Positions 17,140 to 26,580 are shown, counted from the stretch's first letter. The stretch: DNA of 64,000 nt from Anaerolineaceae bacterium (GCA_030653365.1 JAURZL010000011.1:1-64000); one strand, 5' to 3'. Notes: a model not told the origin generated them from the letters alone. A program made the numbers and translations.

Positions 17140-18195
17140 TTACTTTCCTTCCCCAGGCTGTTCTTCAATTTCTAATAAGAGCTGTAATAAACCTGAACGA
17201 AATTCTTGAGATTTTAGTGCTGCTTCCTGTAAAGCAACAATCTCTTGCTGGACCGTTGCTAATGTCTCAGACATTTCTTTGATGGTTGTTTGAATTATTC
17301 CAATATCATCTTCCATTGTATCTGCACGATTTTCAAGAACACTAACCCTTCCAGCCACAGTCTCCAATGCATCCAATCTGGTTCTGATACCCTGAATATC
17401 ATTCTTCATGGTTGTGGTGAGATCGTTTAATAATGTAATCTGATTCTCTAAACGGTTAGCTTCCGTGACTGTTGCGTACCGTAAACCGCCATTGGTTGCG
17501 GACAGAATACCCAGTGTAATCAGGATGGTAAAAATAATCGAGAAAATGGCAGTTCCAATCAGACTCCATAAGAGTTGTGAGCGCGTAATTTGATTCTCTG
17601 ATGGTTGAGATCTGTATTCTTTTTCTTCGGTTTTCTCAACAATTTTTTCTTCAATTTTTCCATATACAGGTCTTTCATTAAAATCGATCTTAGCGGATTT
17701 TTCATCGATTTGCACATCTTTCTCAATGAATCCCTTTTCATCAATATTGGTTTCACCTTCAATAATCTTTACCTCTCCATCAAGAATTTCATGATCCAAA
17801 TCTTCAGCATCTTGTTCACTCATTACCACCACCGGTTCTATTTCAATTTCTTCATCTTCGATTTCTATTGGATCTGAGACAATTTCAATATTTTCAGGTT
17901 CAAATATTTCTTCATCATCTTTATCAATTTCGATGGGATCGTATTTTGATTCTCCGCGAATTGATTCAACAAAGGATTGAAAATCAGCCGGCAGTTCTTC
18001 GGAATGAACTGTAAGATAATCTTTGATACTCTTAAGCAAATTTTCACCGATACCCTGAACTCTTCGAAGATCATCGAGGTCCGAAAATGGTCGAAGATCA
18101 ATAATTTTTTGAGCCAACACAGGACCTATCCCTTTGACAACTGCTAACTCTTCCAAGGAAGCAGTATTGATGTCAACTTTTATGTTTGTATTCAT
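17140..18195 (-). CDS. Helix-hairpin-helix protein with membrane anchor and coiled coil
   Basis: A 351-residue three-part protein. Residues 8-60 form a ComEA-type helix-hairpin-helix pair (DINTASLEELAVVKGIGPVL and a second hairpin RRVQGIGENLLKSI), which usually binds DNA non-specifically. A highly acidic stretch follows at about 75-200. One membrane helix lies near 209-232 (LLWSLIGTAIFSIIFTILIT). A coiled coil occupies about 250-325. With the HhH at the N-terminus and no signal peptide, the DNA-binding part should be cytoplasmic and the coiled coil outside; this differs from ComEA, which is exported. It could tether DNA to the membrane. It follows the rhomboid gene after 50 bp. Confidence 0.8.
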   Translation of the reverse strand: MNTNIKVDINTASLEELAVVKGIGPVLAQKIIDLRPFSDLDDLRRVQGIGENLLKSIKDYLTVHSEELPADFQSFVESIRGESKYDPIEIDKDDEEIFEPENIEIVSDPIEIEDEEIEIEPVVVMSEQDAEDLDHEILDGEVKIIEGETNIDEKGFIEKDVQIDEKSAKIDFNERPVYGKIEEKIVEKTEEKEYRSQPSENQITRSQLLWSLIGTAIFSIIFTILITLGILSATNGGLRYATVTEANRLENQITLLNDLTTTMKNDIQGIRTRLDALETVAGRVSVLENRADTMEDDIGIIQTTIKEMSETLATVQQEIVALQEAALKSQEFRSGLLQLLLEIEEQPGEGK

Positions 18196-18245
18196 ATGTT
18201 TCTCCTTTCAAATGAATAATAGACAACAGATTCAATGCGTTTGAT

Positions 18246-18929
18246 TCAATATCCATACTTGATGGATTTTTTACGGTTTGAAAATTTGGTTGGAATAGCC
18301 ATAAAGAAACCGACAATAAATCCGCCAATGTGCGCCCACCAGGCAACACCTCCCATCGAAACACCATCTGAAACGGTCATTGATATCAAGCCAGACCATA
18401 ATTGGGTGATAAACCAAATTCCCAAATAAACCAGAGCGGGAATTCGGACAAACCAGGGGAAAATAAAAACCGGAATTAGCGTTACGACCCGGGCTGTTGG
18501 AAAAAACAGAATATATGCTCCTAAAACAGCAGCGATCGCACCACTGGCACCTACTGCTGGAATGTCAGAATAACTGAAAATCGTCTGAACAACTCCAGCA
18601 CCGACTCCACCAATCAGGTAAAAAAGAACAAACCTGATCCCCCCAAACCGATCTTCAACATTATCCCCAAAGATAAACAAAATCCACATATTACTTAAGA
18701 AATGCAGCCATCCCCCATGTAAAAACATATGAGTAAGTAAAGGAAACCAGGTAGTAGGGGTGATAATTTCCAATCGCGAGGCGATTAATCCGTACTCATC
18801 AATTAAATTTACCAGATCCATTGCAGGAAGGCGAACTTCATACAAAAATACAAAAGTATTGATAATAATGATAATCCAGGTATATATGGGAGGATTACGG
18901 GATTGGACTGTGTCTCGTAATGGAATCAT
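18246..18929 (-). CDS. Rhomboid family intramembrane serine protease
   Basis: A 227-residue, six-helix rhomboid protease that cuts membrane-spanning substrates within the bilayer. The catalytic pair is visible: Ser129 in GASGAIAAVLGAY and His200 in WWAHIGGFIVG. The oxyanion helix has HFLSNMW (76-82), followed by FGDNVEDRFG. The first gene of the operon, it precedes three single-span membrane proteins that are possible substrates or partners (inference). The ATG at 18929 is preceded by GGAGAACC at normal distance. Confidence 0.94.
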   Translation of the reverse strand: MIPLRDTVQSRNPPIYTWIIIIINTFVFLYEVRLPAMDLVNLIDEYGLIASRLEIITPTTWFPLLTHMFLHGGWLHFLSNMWILFIFGDNVEDRFGGIRFVLFYLIGGVGAGVVQTIFSYSDIPAVGASGAIAAVLGAYILFFPTARVVTLIPVFIFPWFVRIPALVYLGIWFITQLWSGLISMTVSDGVSMGGVAWWAHIGGFIVGFFMAIPTKFSNRKKSIKYGY

Positions 18930-18993
18930 TTACTGGTTCTCCGTATAATTAGTATAGCCTTTCTTAAATTGAAGTGCAAACAGACGCAAAGGA

Positions 18994-19028
18994 TAAAAAA
19001 ATCCCTGTTGAGAAACAGGGATTTTTTT
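18994..19028. terminator. Terminator downstream of the cold-shock gene
   Basis: AAAAAAATCCCTGTT pairs perfectly with AACAGGGATTTTTTT around GAGA. Symmetric A/T runs make it work on either strand; it mainly ends the minus-strand csp transcript. Confidence 0.92.
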
Positions 19029-19046
19029 TATTGCGGCCTACGCTAA

Positions 19047-19256
19047 TTATAAGGTTGTAACCTCTGTAGCCTGCGGGCCTTTTGGACCATCTTCAATATT
19101 GAATTCAACTTGTTGTCCTTCGACCAATTTTCGAAAACCATTGGTTTGGATGGCAGAGTAATGGACAAAGACATCAGGGCCGTTCTCACGGGCGATAAAA
19201 CCAAAACCCTTAGTCTCGTTGAACCATTTGACGGTTCCTTGGATACGTTCAGACAT
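19047..19256 (-). CDS. csp: Cold-shock domain protein
   Basis: A 69-residue single cold-shock domain, an OB fold that binds single-stranded RNA/DNA and melts mRNA structure. RNP1 (KGFGFI, 17-22) and RNP2 (DVFVHYSAI) are intact, and the opening [15 protein letters not shown] is diagnostic. A leader of about 140 nt separates the promoter at 19402-19430 from the ATG, typical of cold-regulated csp genes. GGAGG lies just before the ATG. It is followed by a strong terminator, so it is monocistronic. Confidence 0.97.
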   Translation of the reverse strand: MSERIQGTVKWFNETKGFGFIARENGPDVFVHYSAIQTNGFRKLVEGQQVEFNIEDGPKGPQATEVTTL

Positions 19257-19401
19257 GAAAATCCTCCTAAAAAAACTAATATTTGGAGAAGCTTTGTGTT
19301 TTTGTCTGAAGTTGGAAATATTGCTTTTGGAATTGTAGCTCCGCAGTCAGATATCCATTAATACTTCTTTGGTAAAAACGACTTGCTTCTATATATGCAA
19401 T

Positions 19402-19430
19402 AATATAGCAGTTGCATGATGAAAAGTCAA
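19402..19430 (-). promoter_or_regulatory. Promoter of the cold-shock gene
   Basis: On the minus strand TTGACT (19430-19425) and TATATT (19407-19402) are separated by 17 bp. The start would be near 19395, giving a long untranslated leader of about 139 nt. Confidence 0.75.
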
Positions 19431-19444
19431 TTCAATTTTCGTCT

Positions 19445-19489
19445 GTATCTTTTCATCTAAGCGCTTACCCTGGTTTATTGAGATGATAC
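19445..19489 (+). repeat. Palindromic element, short copy C
   Basis: A 45-bp form with both intact termini, GTATCTTTTCATCTAAGCG and CCCTGGTTTATTGAGATGATAC, but without the central hairpin. It defines the element ends. It lies between the divergent promoters of csp and murJ. Confidence 0.8.
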
Positions 19490-19523
19490 TTTGGTTTACA
19501 ATTAGAATTCAATAGAAATGGGC

Positions 19524-19529
19524 TATAAT
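19524..19529 (+). promoter_or_regulatory. -10 box of murJ
   Basis: A consensus TATAAT ends only 4-7 bases before the tandem ATG codons at 19534 and 19537, and no Shine-Dalgarno sequence is present. A -35 at usual spacing is weak. If used, the mRNA would be leaderless. Confidence 0.55.
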
Positions 19530-19536
19530 CTCGATG

Positions 19537-21135
19537 ATGGAATCACCGTCTACCCCTCCAATTTCAGCCAATCGTCAAATTGCCAGAGCAGCCGGAACTG
19601 TCATGTTTGCTTATATTTTGAGTAGTATCATCAATTTGGCAAAAGGGGTGATTATTCTCAGAGCATTTGGAACTGGGGCAGAGAATGAAGCATTTTGGGC
19701 TGCGAACCGTGTGTCCGAGATTTTATTTAACCTGGTTGCCGGTGGTGCATTGGCATCGGCTTTCATTCCAACATTTACATTCTTATTGGCGCGAAAACAA
19801 AAAGATGATGCCTGGAAACTTGCTTCATCGATTATCAATTTGGTATTGTTGGTTATCAGTGTTTTAGCAATTGTAGCAGCCATTCTTGCACCACAGATTG
19901 TGCGTTACATTCTGGCACCAGGCTTTGTGGCTGATCCGATAAAATTTCAACTAACGGTTCAACTGCTTCGAATCATATTGCCATCAACAGTAATTTTTAG
20001 CCTTTCCGGCATCATGATGGGAGTGTTAAACGCCCACCAAAGCTTCTTATTCCCTGCGTTGGCACCATCCATGTATTCATTGGGAATGATTTTTGGGGTT
20101 GTGGTTTTGTCTCCCAGCATGGGTATTTTTGGACTAGCCTGGGGAGTTGTTATTGGGGCTACTTTGCACCTTTTAATCCAGTTGCCACGACTCTTTCGAT
20201 TAAAAGGATGTTATCAGCCAATTTTTGGTTTGGATAATCCGGCTGTGCGCCAGGTAGGCAAATTAATGCTGCCTCGATTGGCAGGTGTGGCTGTGGTACA
20301 AATCAATTTTCTGGTGAACACCAATCTTGCATCTCGCTATTCAGAAGGCAGTGTCACGGGAATAACATACGGGTTTGCGTTAATGTTGATGCCATTGATG
20401 TTAATTGCGCAGGCAATAGCAATAGCATCTTTGCCTACATTCTCTGCCCAGGTTGCTCTCAATAAATTGGATGAGATGAGAAATTCTCTTTCCACAACAC
20501 TTCGGGCAGTTTTTTTACTTTCAATACCTGCAGCTGTGGGAATGATCCTGTTGCGTTTTCCTTTAATTCAGACCCTGTATGAGAATGGGACAACATTTAC
20601 GTCAGAATCAACAGAATTAGTAGCCTGGGCTTTATTGTGGTACACCATTGGATTGGTTGGTCATAGTGTGGTGGAAATTATCAGTAGGGCATTTTATAGT
20701 ATGCAGGATACTCGTACACCGGTTGTTATTGGCGTAATCGCAATGAGTTTAAATATTGGATTAAGTATTCTCTTAGGCGCATTCTTCCAAAGGATTGGCT
20801 GGCTACCGATCGGTGGACTGGCGCTGGCTAATAGTATCGCTACAGGGCTTGAAGCGATTGTGTTGCTTATCATCATGAGAAAACGACTTTGTGGACTGGA
20901 AGGGGCTAAGATCTTCAAGCTTATTTGGAAGGTATTATTGGCGGTGGTTGTAATGGGTGGATTTCTTTGGTGGGTGGTGAACTACACAGGTCTTTCAAAT
21001 GTCTTAATTCTTTTGTTCGGAATTGCCTTTGGGTTAATTTTATATGTGCTAAGTTTGCTGGTGTTAAGGGTTGAGGACTTCAACCCATTGGTAAGAAATT
21101 TCTTGAGAAAAATTTTTCATCGAAAAACACCCTGA
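19537..21135 (+). CDS. murJ: Lipid II flippase MurJ
   Basis: A polytopic protein of 532 residues (533 from the ATG at 19534) of the MVF/MOP superfamily, which moves lipid II across the membrane for peptidoglycan synthesis. Hallmarks include the N-terminal AAGTVMFAYILSSIINLAKG, ENEAFWAANRVSEILFNLVAGGALASAFIPTF, the GMIFGVVVLSP helix, and the late segment EIISRAFYSMQDTRTP that is nearly invariant in MurJ. Fourteen membrane helices are expected. The start may be ATG 19534 or 19537; no ribosome binding site favours either. It is followed 47 bp later by a nitroreductase gene. Confidence 0.94.
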   Translation: MESPSTPPISANRQIARAAGTVMFAYILSSIINLAKGVIILRAFGTGAENEAFWAANRVSEILFNLVAGGALASAFIPTFTFLLARKQKDDAWKLASSIINLVLLVISVLAIVAAILAPQIVRYILAPGFVADPIKFQLTVQLLRIILPSTVIFSLSGIMMGVLNAHQSFLFPALAPSMYSLGMIFGVVVLSPSMGIFGLAWGVVIGATLHLLIQLPRLFRLKGCYQPIFGLDNPAVRQVGKLMLPRLAGVAVVQINFLVNTNLASRYSEGSVTGITYGFALMLMPLMLIAQAIAIASLPTFSAQVALNKLDEMRNSLSTTLRAVFLLSIPAAVGMILLRFPLIQTLYENGTTFTSESTELVAWALLWYTIGLVGHSVVEIISRAFYSMQDTRTPVVIGVIAMSLNIGLSILLGAFFQRIGWLPIGGLALANSIATGLEAIVLLIIMRKRLCGLEGAKIFKLIWKVLLAVVVMGGFLWWVVNYTGLSNVLILLFGIAFGLILYVLSLLVLRVEDFNPLVRNFLRKIFHRKTP

Positions 21136-21182
21136 CCGGGATGTTGAAAAAATTTAAAATATGTCAATTTGAGGAGGTTATT

Positions 21183-21920
21183 ATGTCTGATGGAATTGGT
21201 AAAGAATTTCTGGAAAAAACAAAATATAAATATTTATCTGAGTCGCTTCAACGCCAAGGTGTTCCGATTCCGCCTTTAGAATTACCCTATGATCCTTCTG
21301 CAGAGTTGATTTCTCTTCCGGATCCGAAAACAATTGCAGCGTTTCCAATGGATTTGAGAATTGCAATTGATCAGCGCAGTACTTTACGTAAATATCAGGA
21401 TAAACCAATTTCGCAAGATGAATTATCATTTCTGTTATGGACAACCCAGGGGGTTAAATCGGTTACCAATCGACCAGTTACATTCAGAACTGTTCCGTCT
21501 GCTGGTGCCAGACATGCATTTGAAACTTTTCTGGTGATTAATCGAGTAGATGGAATTAAACCGGGGCTTTACCGATATATCAGTCTTGAACATGCTTTGC
21601 TTCCGATAGAAATTAATGATGAAATTGCAGAAAAAATTGCAGAAGCCTGCTTACAACAGAATCAAGTTACAAATAGTGCGGTTACCTTTATATGGGTTGT
21701 AATTACAGAGCGAATGTACTGGCGATATGGGGAACGTGGTTATCGTTATTTACATCTGGATGCCGGGCATGTTTGTCAGAACCTTTATCTGGCGGCAGAA
21801 GCAATCGAATGTGGTGTTTGTGCTATAGCAGCTTTCGATGATGATCTTTTGAACAATGCTCTCGATTTGGATGGGCAGACAATGTGGGCGATATATGTGG
21901 GAGCACTTGGAAAAAGATAA
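21183..21920 (+). CDS. SagB/ThcOx-type nitroreductase family protein
   Basis: A 245-residue FMN oxidoreductase. The nitroreductase opening RSTLRKYQDKPISQDELSFLLWTTQG and the later SAGARHAFETFLVINRV, LHLDAGHVCQNLYLAAEAIECGVCAIAAFDDD are characteristic of the SagB/ThcOx branch, which includes azoline dehydrogenases. No RiPP precursor or cyclodehydratase gene is nearby, so a stand-alone redox role is more likely. The start is ATG 21183, because GAGGAGG at 21172-21178 sits right before it; the open frame upstream to 21141 has no such site. A terminator follows. Confidence 0.9.
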   Translation: MSDGIGKEFLEKTKYKYLSESLQRQGVPIPPLELPYDPSAELISLPDPKTIAAFPMDLRIAIDQRSTLRKYQDKPISQDELSFLLWTTQGVKSVTNRPVTFRTVPSAGARHAFETFLVINRVDGIKPGLYRYISLEHALLPIEINDEIAEKIAEACLQQNQVTNSAVTFIWVVITERMYWRYGERGYRYLHLDAGHVCQNLYLAAEAIECGVCAIAAFDDDLLNNALDLDGQTMWAIYVGALGKR

Positions 21921-21928
21921 CTAATAAA

Positions 21929-21958
21929 AAATATCCCCGCAATTTGGAGGGGATATTT
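21929..21958. terminator. Terminator between converging genes
   Basis: AAATATCCCC (21929-21938) pairs perfectly with GGGGATATTT (21949-21958). It can end both the nitroreductase and the LCP transcripts. Confidence 0.8.
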
Positions 21959-21977
21959 GGTGATTTATTTGGAAGTT

Positions 21978-23453
21978 TTACTGTTGGGGCAAAGGATTAT
22001 TACTGACGTAATTTGCCCAATCATTGCCAAGAACAATAATTACATCAATCGTAGCGTTTGGATCAAATCGGTTTGATAATCTAGGTTTCCCTAATCCAGC
22101 TTCCTCATACATTTTGAATAAAGTTTGAATTGAATATGGTTTTGCATTATACAAAGTAATGACGGACACATCAGTTCCCTGGGCATCGGTTTCTTCAACG
22201 ATGTTAAAACCTTTGGATCGTAAGTAATTAGCGGTTTCACCCGCCAGACCTGTATACCAACTTCCATTTTGGATCGATACACGAGCGTTTTCAATTTTTA
22301 CCAAATCGTAAATATCAACGTCGGCCGCACCTGTTTCCGATTTGATTGCAATCGGACCAAGAGGTCCACCACTGCTGAAGACTTCATCCCGCAATATACG
22401 GATTTTATCAGGGATCGGCTTCAAAATTTCCTGGGCATCCGGAGACATGCCAAACTCAACATAAGACGCATCGATAATGAAGGATTTGATTTTACTGCGG
22501 TCAATTTCCAGGGCTAATGTAGCCAGGCGAAGCGCGTCTTCAAAACGCATATTGGTGTTGATTCCAGAAGATATCTCCTGATAGAGAATAGGGGATTTTG
22601 CAATGAGTGTTGGCCACATCGAGAACTTCAGAATTCGATCCCGGATAGCATATACCACTTCCTGCTGTCTTGCAGCTCGGTCAAAATCACCACCTTCCGT
22701 GTAACGAGCTCGGGCATACGCCAGTGCCAATGTTCCATCAAGGGTATAGGTTTCACCTGCATTCAAGGTTTCTTTGTAACCCCCACCAATGGGAACAAGT
22801 CTTACATCCATTTTAGGGGTGACAGTTACCCCTTTGATTTCGTCAATTAAACGAACAAAAGCTGCAAAATCAACCTTAGCATAGTAATCAATCGGAACTC
22901 CAATAAATTCTTCGACTGTCTCAACGGCCAATCCTGGTCCACCACCGGGCAATTTCCATAACTCTCCCAGATAATAGGCCGTGTTGATGCGACTGTGTTC
23001 AAATCCAGGAATATTAACCCACATATCCCGAGGGATTGATAACATTGCAGCTTCTTTTGTGACAGGGTCAATCGTTAAGACCATCATAGTATCAGTGCGT
23101 GGAATTTCTCCTGCTTCCCAATCTCGATAATCAAGTCCCATGAGCAGAACCGTAACACGGCTGACACCATCCCAAGGTTCAGGTATGTCAATATCCATTG
23201 GTACACTTGCGAGATCAGTCAGAGGATCGGACTCAGGATTATCAATGGGAGCAATATTTGTTCCCCGGTCTATAACCGGAAGGCCTTCGAGATTTGTCAT
23301 TGTCCAGGTGGAAATGATGTTTTTTGCCAGAATGAAAACAAGAATTGCTGTGACAATGGAGAGAATGACAAACACAGACAGGATAATAATATTCGTTTTA
23401 TCCAATCTGTATGATGATTGTTTTTTTGATTCAGATGTATTATTTTGGTTCAT
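21978..23453 (-). CDS. LytR-CpsA-Psr (LCP) family protein
   Basis: A 491-residue membrane-anchored protein. A single helix (about 20-45, IIILSVFVILSIVTAILVFI) anchors it. The extracytoplasmic LCP domain follows (about 100-290), with VTVLLMGLDYRDWEAGEIPRTD, SIPRDMWVNIPG, INTAYYLGE and the arginine-rich ALAYARARYTEGGDFDRAARQQ. LCP enzymes attach glycopolymers to peptidoglycan from lipid-linked donors. A LytR_C-type domain lies at about 380-475 (RVSIQNGSWYTGLAGETANYL). It may act on the ManNAcA-type polymer made by the wecBC operon in this window (inference). It follows the Trm112 gene. Confidence 0.93.
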   Translation of the reverse strand: MNQNNTSESKKQSSYRLDKTNIIILSVFVILSIVTAILVFILAKNIISTWTMTNLEGLPVIDRGTNIAPIDNPESDPLTDLASVPMDIDIPEPWDGVSRVTVLLMGLDYRDWEAGEIPRTDTMMVLTIDPVTKEAAMLSIPRDMWVNIPGFEHSRINTAYYLGELWKLPGGGPGLAVETVEEFIGVPIDYYAKVDFAAFVRLIDEIKGVTVTPKMDVRLVPIGGGYKETLNAGETYTLDGTLALAYARARYTEGGDFDRAARQQEVVYAIRDRILKFSMWPTLIAKSPILYQEISSGINTNMRFEDALRLATLALEIDRSKIKSFIIDASYVEFGMSPDAQEILKPIPDKIRILRDEVFSSGGPLGPIAIKSETGAADVDIYDLVKIENARVSIQNGSWYTGLAGETANYLRSKGFNIVEETDAQGTDVSVITLYNAKPYSIQTLFKMYEEAGLGKPRLSNRFDPNATIDVIIVLGNDWANYVSNNPLPQQ

Positions 23454-23516
23454 TTTTTCTCATATGGACGATGACTTAACACAGGAAACCGCCTAATTCA
23501 TCTCCATTTTTAAAAT

Positions 23517-23738
23517 TTACGACATAGGTGGCGGTGGAACAGGTAAATCAGACTTTAACGTTGCTACCCATTTATCACCTTCATCGATTAACATCACCGG
23601 AATATCATCAACAATGGGGTATTTTCGGTCACAATCCTGGCATACCAGCCATGAATCTTTTATCAATTCAAGCAAGCCGTCTTTTTCTCTTACACACGCC
23701 GGGCAACGAAGAATATCCAATAAATCTTGACTTACCAT
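23517..23738 (-). CDS. Trm112-like zinc-ribbon protein
   Basis: A 73-residue Trm112/YcaR-like protein. Four zinc-type cysteines are present: Cys12/15 (LRCPAC) and Cys33/36 (LVCQDC), followed by the conserved RKYPIVDDIPVMLIDE. In eukaryotes and archaea Trm112 activates methyltransferases; the bacterial role is poorly known. The ATG has GGAG before it. It lies 63 bp upstream of the LCP gene on the same strand. Confidence 0.9.
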   Translation of the reverse strand: MVSQDLLDILRCPACVREKDGLLELIKDSWLVCQDCDRKYPIVDDIPVMLIDEGDKWVATLKSDLPVPPPPMS

Positions 23739-23963
23739 TTTAGCTCCTCTTAAAGGAAGATTTCTATAAATTTTACCACATGCTATTTTTCGAATTGAAA
23801 ATTTTTCGTGTCAAATGATACTGAGCATGTGTTCCCTTATGGGTGAAACCTGTTGCGTTTGCAAGGTGCATGTTAAAATCTGAAGGATTTTGAACTCCCT
23901 GAGTAATGATCTTCCCGTCAACAAGAGTAAGGAGAGTCGATTGCATCCTGATCAGGAGAATCC

Positions 23964-25190
23964 ATGCTAGGAACAATTCGTCGCACAAGGCGGGAATACC
24001 CCGATCAATTTTGGTTGATGGCTTTTGGCATGCTGATCAGTACATTAGGCTCCAGTATGATCTGGCCATTTTTAATGATTTATGTCAGCGAGACCCTGAC
24101 TGTTTCTCTGGCTGTCGTTACCAGCTTGATGACGGTAAATTCTATTACCAATTTGCTTTTCTCATTTATCTCCGGTCCTGTCATCGATCGATTGGGAAGA
24201 AAATGGGTTATGGTGATCAGTCTTGCCGGAAATGGAGCCTGTTACATACTAATGAGCATGGCAGATAGTTTACCTGCTTTTTTGATCCTTATGGCGCTGC
24301 GTGGTGCATTTATGCCGCTCTATCAGATTGGATCAGATGCCATGATGGCTGATATTTTGGTTCCACAAAAACGTAGTGATGGATATTCGATATTAAGGAT
24401 GAGTAATAATTTAGGCATTGCTTTAGGTCCAGCGATTGGTGGTTTTATAACCTCTACTTCATACTCCCTGGCATTTTACCTTGCGGCAACAGGATTGATT
24501 TTGTACAGCGTATTGCTGGCAATAAAAGCGAAAGAAACCCTTCCGCAACAAAATGACTTTGAGAAAATTAAGGAGAGATTTGGCGGATATGGTCCAATTT
24601 TTCGGGATAAACCATTTATCAATTTCAATCTGACTTTCACGCTCACAACCATAACAGCATCAATGATTTGGGTTTTATTGGCAGTGTATGCTAAACAGAA
24701 TTTTGGGGTACCTGAAAGTATGTATGGATTTATTCCTGCTACCAATGCATTAATGGTTGTTTCTTTGCAATTATTCGTTACGAAACAAACAAAAAAGCAC
24801 AGACCAATACAGATGATTGCTATAGGTGCGTTCTTTTATGGTCTTGCAGCGATGATCATCGGTTTTGGTACTGGATTCTGGATGTTTTGGCTGGCAATGG
24901 TTGTGATGACCACAGGAGAATTGATTATGGTGCCAACAGCCACCACGTTATCAGCCAATCTAGCGCCACCGGATAAACGTGGGCGATATATGAGCATCCA
25001 TGGTATGACATGGGGGTTGGCCAGTGGAATTGGACCGGTTACAGGAGGAATATTAAATGATACCATTTCTCCTCATGCTCCCTGGTTTGTTGCCGGAGCG
25101 ACAAGTTTCATTAGTATCATATTTTATTTCCTGATATCAAATAATTTAAAGAAACAGGAAATTAATCAACCTCAAAAACCAGCAATTTAA
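23964..25190 (+). CDS. MFS transporter
   Basis: A 408-residue, 12-helix major facilitator. The cytoplasmic loop 2-3 motif is GPVIDRLGRKWVM (close to GxLaDrxGrkxxl), and NNLGIALGPAIGGFI is a motif C-like antiporter sequence, suggesting drug or metabolite export. The start ATG 23964 has AGGAGA upstream. It converges with the next MFS gene with only four bases between stops. Substrate unknown. Confidence 0.9.
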   Translation: MLGTIRRTRREYPDQFWLMAFGMLISTLGSSMIWPFLMIYVSETLTVSLAVVTSLMTVNSITNLLFSFISGPVIDRLGRKWVMVISLAGNGACYILMSMADSLPAFLILMALRGAFMPLYQIGSDAMMADILVPQKRSDGYSILRMSNNLGIALGPAIGGFITSTSYSLAFYLAATGLILYSVLLAIKAKETLPQQNDFEKIKERFGGYGPIFRDKPFINFNLTFTLTTITASMIWVLLAVYAKQNFGVPESMYGFIPATNALMVVSLQLFVTKQTKKHRPIQMIAIGAFFYGLAAMIIGFGTGFWMFWLAMVVMTTGELIMVPTATTLSANLAPPDKRGRYMSIHGMTWGLASGIGPVTGGILNDTISPHAPWFVAGATSFISIIFYFLISNNLKKQEINQPQKPAI

Positions 25191-25194
25191 ATGG

Positions 25195-26514
25195 TCACCC
25201 CCATTTCAGCAAGGCAAGACCAGCGATTGTGCGCAAGATTCCAAATAGTAATAATGCTATGGTTAAGCCTGTAACATTTCCAATCACGGGTCCAATCAAC
25301 GTGCCCACCAAAATTGCAGCATTGGCTCCCACGATAAACCATGCCAGATACCCAGTTCTTTCGGTCTGTGGTACTTTCTCTAAGAGGTAATTAATCATTG
25401 CAGCATTTACCAGAGACCAGGCAAAGCCACCCAAAAATGAAGCAAGATAAAAGAGGAATGGTCCTTGAGCGAAAGATAAAAATGCGGGATATAAACCCAG
25501 CATACAAATACCAATTCCGGTCAATTTCTTATTTCCCATGAGATTGGATAATTTTCCAACTTGTGTTGATCCAAAAAACATGGTGACATAAAACAAAGCA
25601 TTCCCAAGACTGAGTGTACTATCCGTTAACCCCAGAACATTTACCGTAAAAATTGGAAAAATTGGGATAGAAAGATAATGTACCATATGAAAAATGGTTA
25701 ATAGCCCCAGAGACCATGCAAAAGATCCTCGCAGTATCTCAAAATGCAATTTTCGCTGAATGGTGATCCAAACTTTATTAAAAATTCTTTTTGATTTTTG
25801 ATTCAATTCATCAAAATTAATTGTGGGAGTCTTGATTTCTGCTTCATACTCATCCGTAACTGGATGAACGAATTTCAAATGAACCACACTCATTAAAGCG
25901 CCAACAAATCCAATTGCAAAAACAACCTGATAACTAAAAGGAAATGGTAAAACAGTTAAAATTTGCCCACAAACAAGGGTTGATACAATTGATGTGATGG
26001 CAAAAACTGCATTCCGTCTTCCTGCTACTACACCACGAAAACGAGCGGGAATGGCAGCAGCAAATAATGCATTGAAACCGACTGCGATAGCTGCCCCCGG
26101 AATACTCATAAGGAGTGTAAAAAGGATTAAGACCCAAACCTGTAAGTGATCACTTAATAACCATGGTAAAAAAATCATCAAAAAATAAAATAGGCGTTGT
26201 CCAACCCCACTCCAAAATACCGACTTATCAATAGGGCGATTTTTTAACCAACTTCCTACTGGTAATGCCAAAATCAGGTTTATGACTGCAGGCATGGCAG
26301 TGATCAAACCAATTTGATTGGTGTTCGCACCAATTCGAGCTGCATAAATTGTCATGAATGAAAGCGTGGTGCCATTTAATAAGCCAAACCAACCGATATC
26401 CCAGATTAAATGACGAATGTTTGAACGCAGGTTATCCGGCACACCAGCCTGAACCGGAAAAAGAAAAGCAAGCAACTTGCGGATTTTTGTACGGGTTCGA
26501 TGGGTTTTTATCAT
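25195..26514 (-). CDS. MFS transporter
   Basis: A 439-residue polytopic carrier of the major facilitator superfamily. Helices are evident at HLIWDIGWFGLLNGTTLSFM, IGLITAMPAVINLILALPVG, and through the C-terminal GTLIGPVIGNVTGLTIALLL. The central loop (about 215-250) is charged. It is not closely similar to the converging MFS at 23964. It follows the DUF2905 gene by 66 bp. The start may lie a few codons inside, at the ATG after the basic stretch; substrate unknown. Confidence 0.88.
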   Translation of the reverse strand: MIKTHRTRTKIRKLLAFLFPVQAGVPDNLRSNIRHLIWDIGWFGLLNGTTLSFMTIYAARIGANTNQIGLITAMPAVINLILALPVGSWLKNRPIDKSVFWSGVGQRLFYFLMIFLPWLLSDHLQVWVLILFTLLMSIPGAAIAVGFNALFAAAIPARFRGVVAGRRNAVFAITSIVSTLVCGQILTVLPFPFSYQVVFAIGFVGALMSVVHLKFVHPVTDEYEAEIKTPTINFDELNQKSKRIFNKVWITIQRKLHFEILRGSFAWSLGLLTIFHMVHYLSIPIFPIFTVNVLGLTDSTLSLGNALFYVTMFFGSTQVGKLSNLMGNKKLTGIGICMLGLYPAFLSFAQGPFLFYLASFLGGFAWSLVNAAMINYLLEKVPQTERTGYLAWFIVGANAAILVGTLIGPVIGNVTGLTIALLLFGILRTIAGLALLKWG

Positions 26515-26580
26515 ATTAATGGAGCCAATCTTATCATGGCAATCAACAAATCCAGGATTTAATCCAGACCAGAATATGGA

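Noticed and set aside
21183-21920. RiPP azoline-forming cluster suggested by the SagB-like gene
   Set aside because: No cyclodehydratase, precursor peptide or related exporter lies next to it; neighbours are murJ and an LCP gene.
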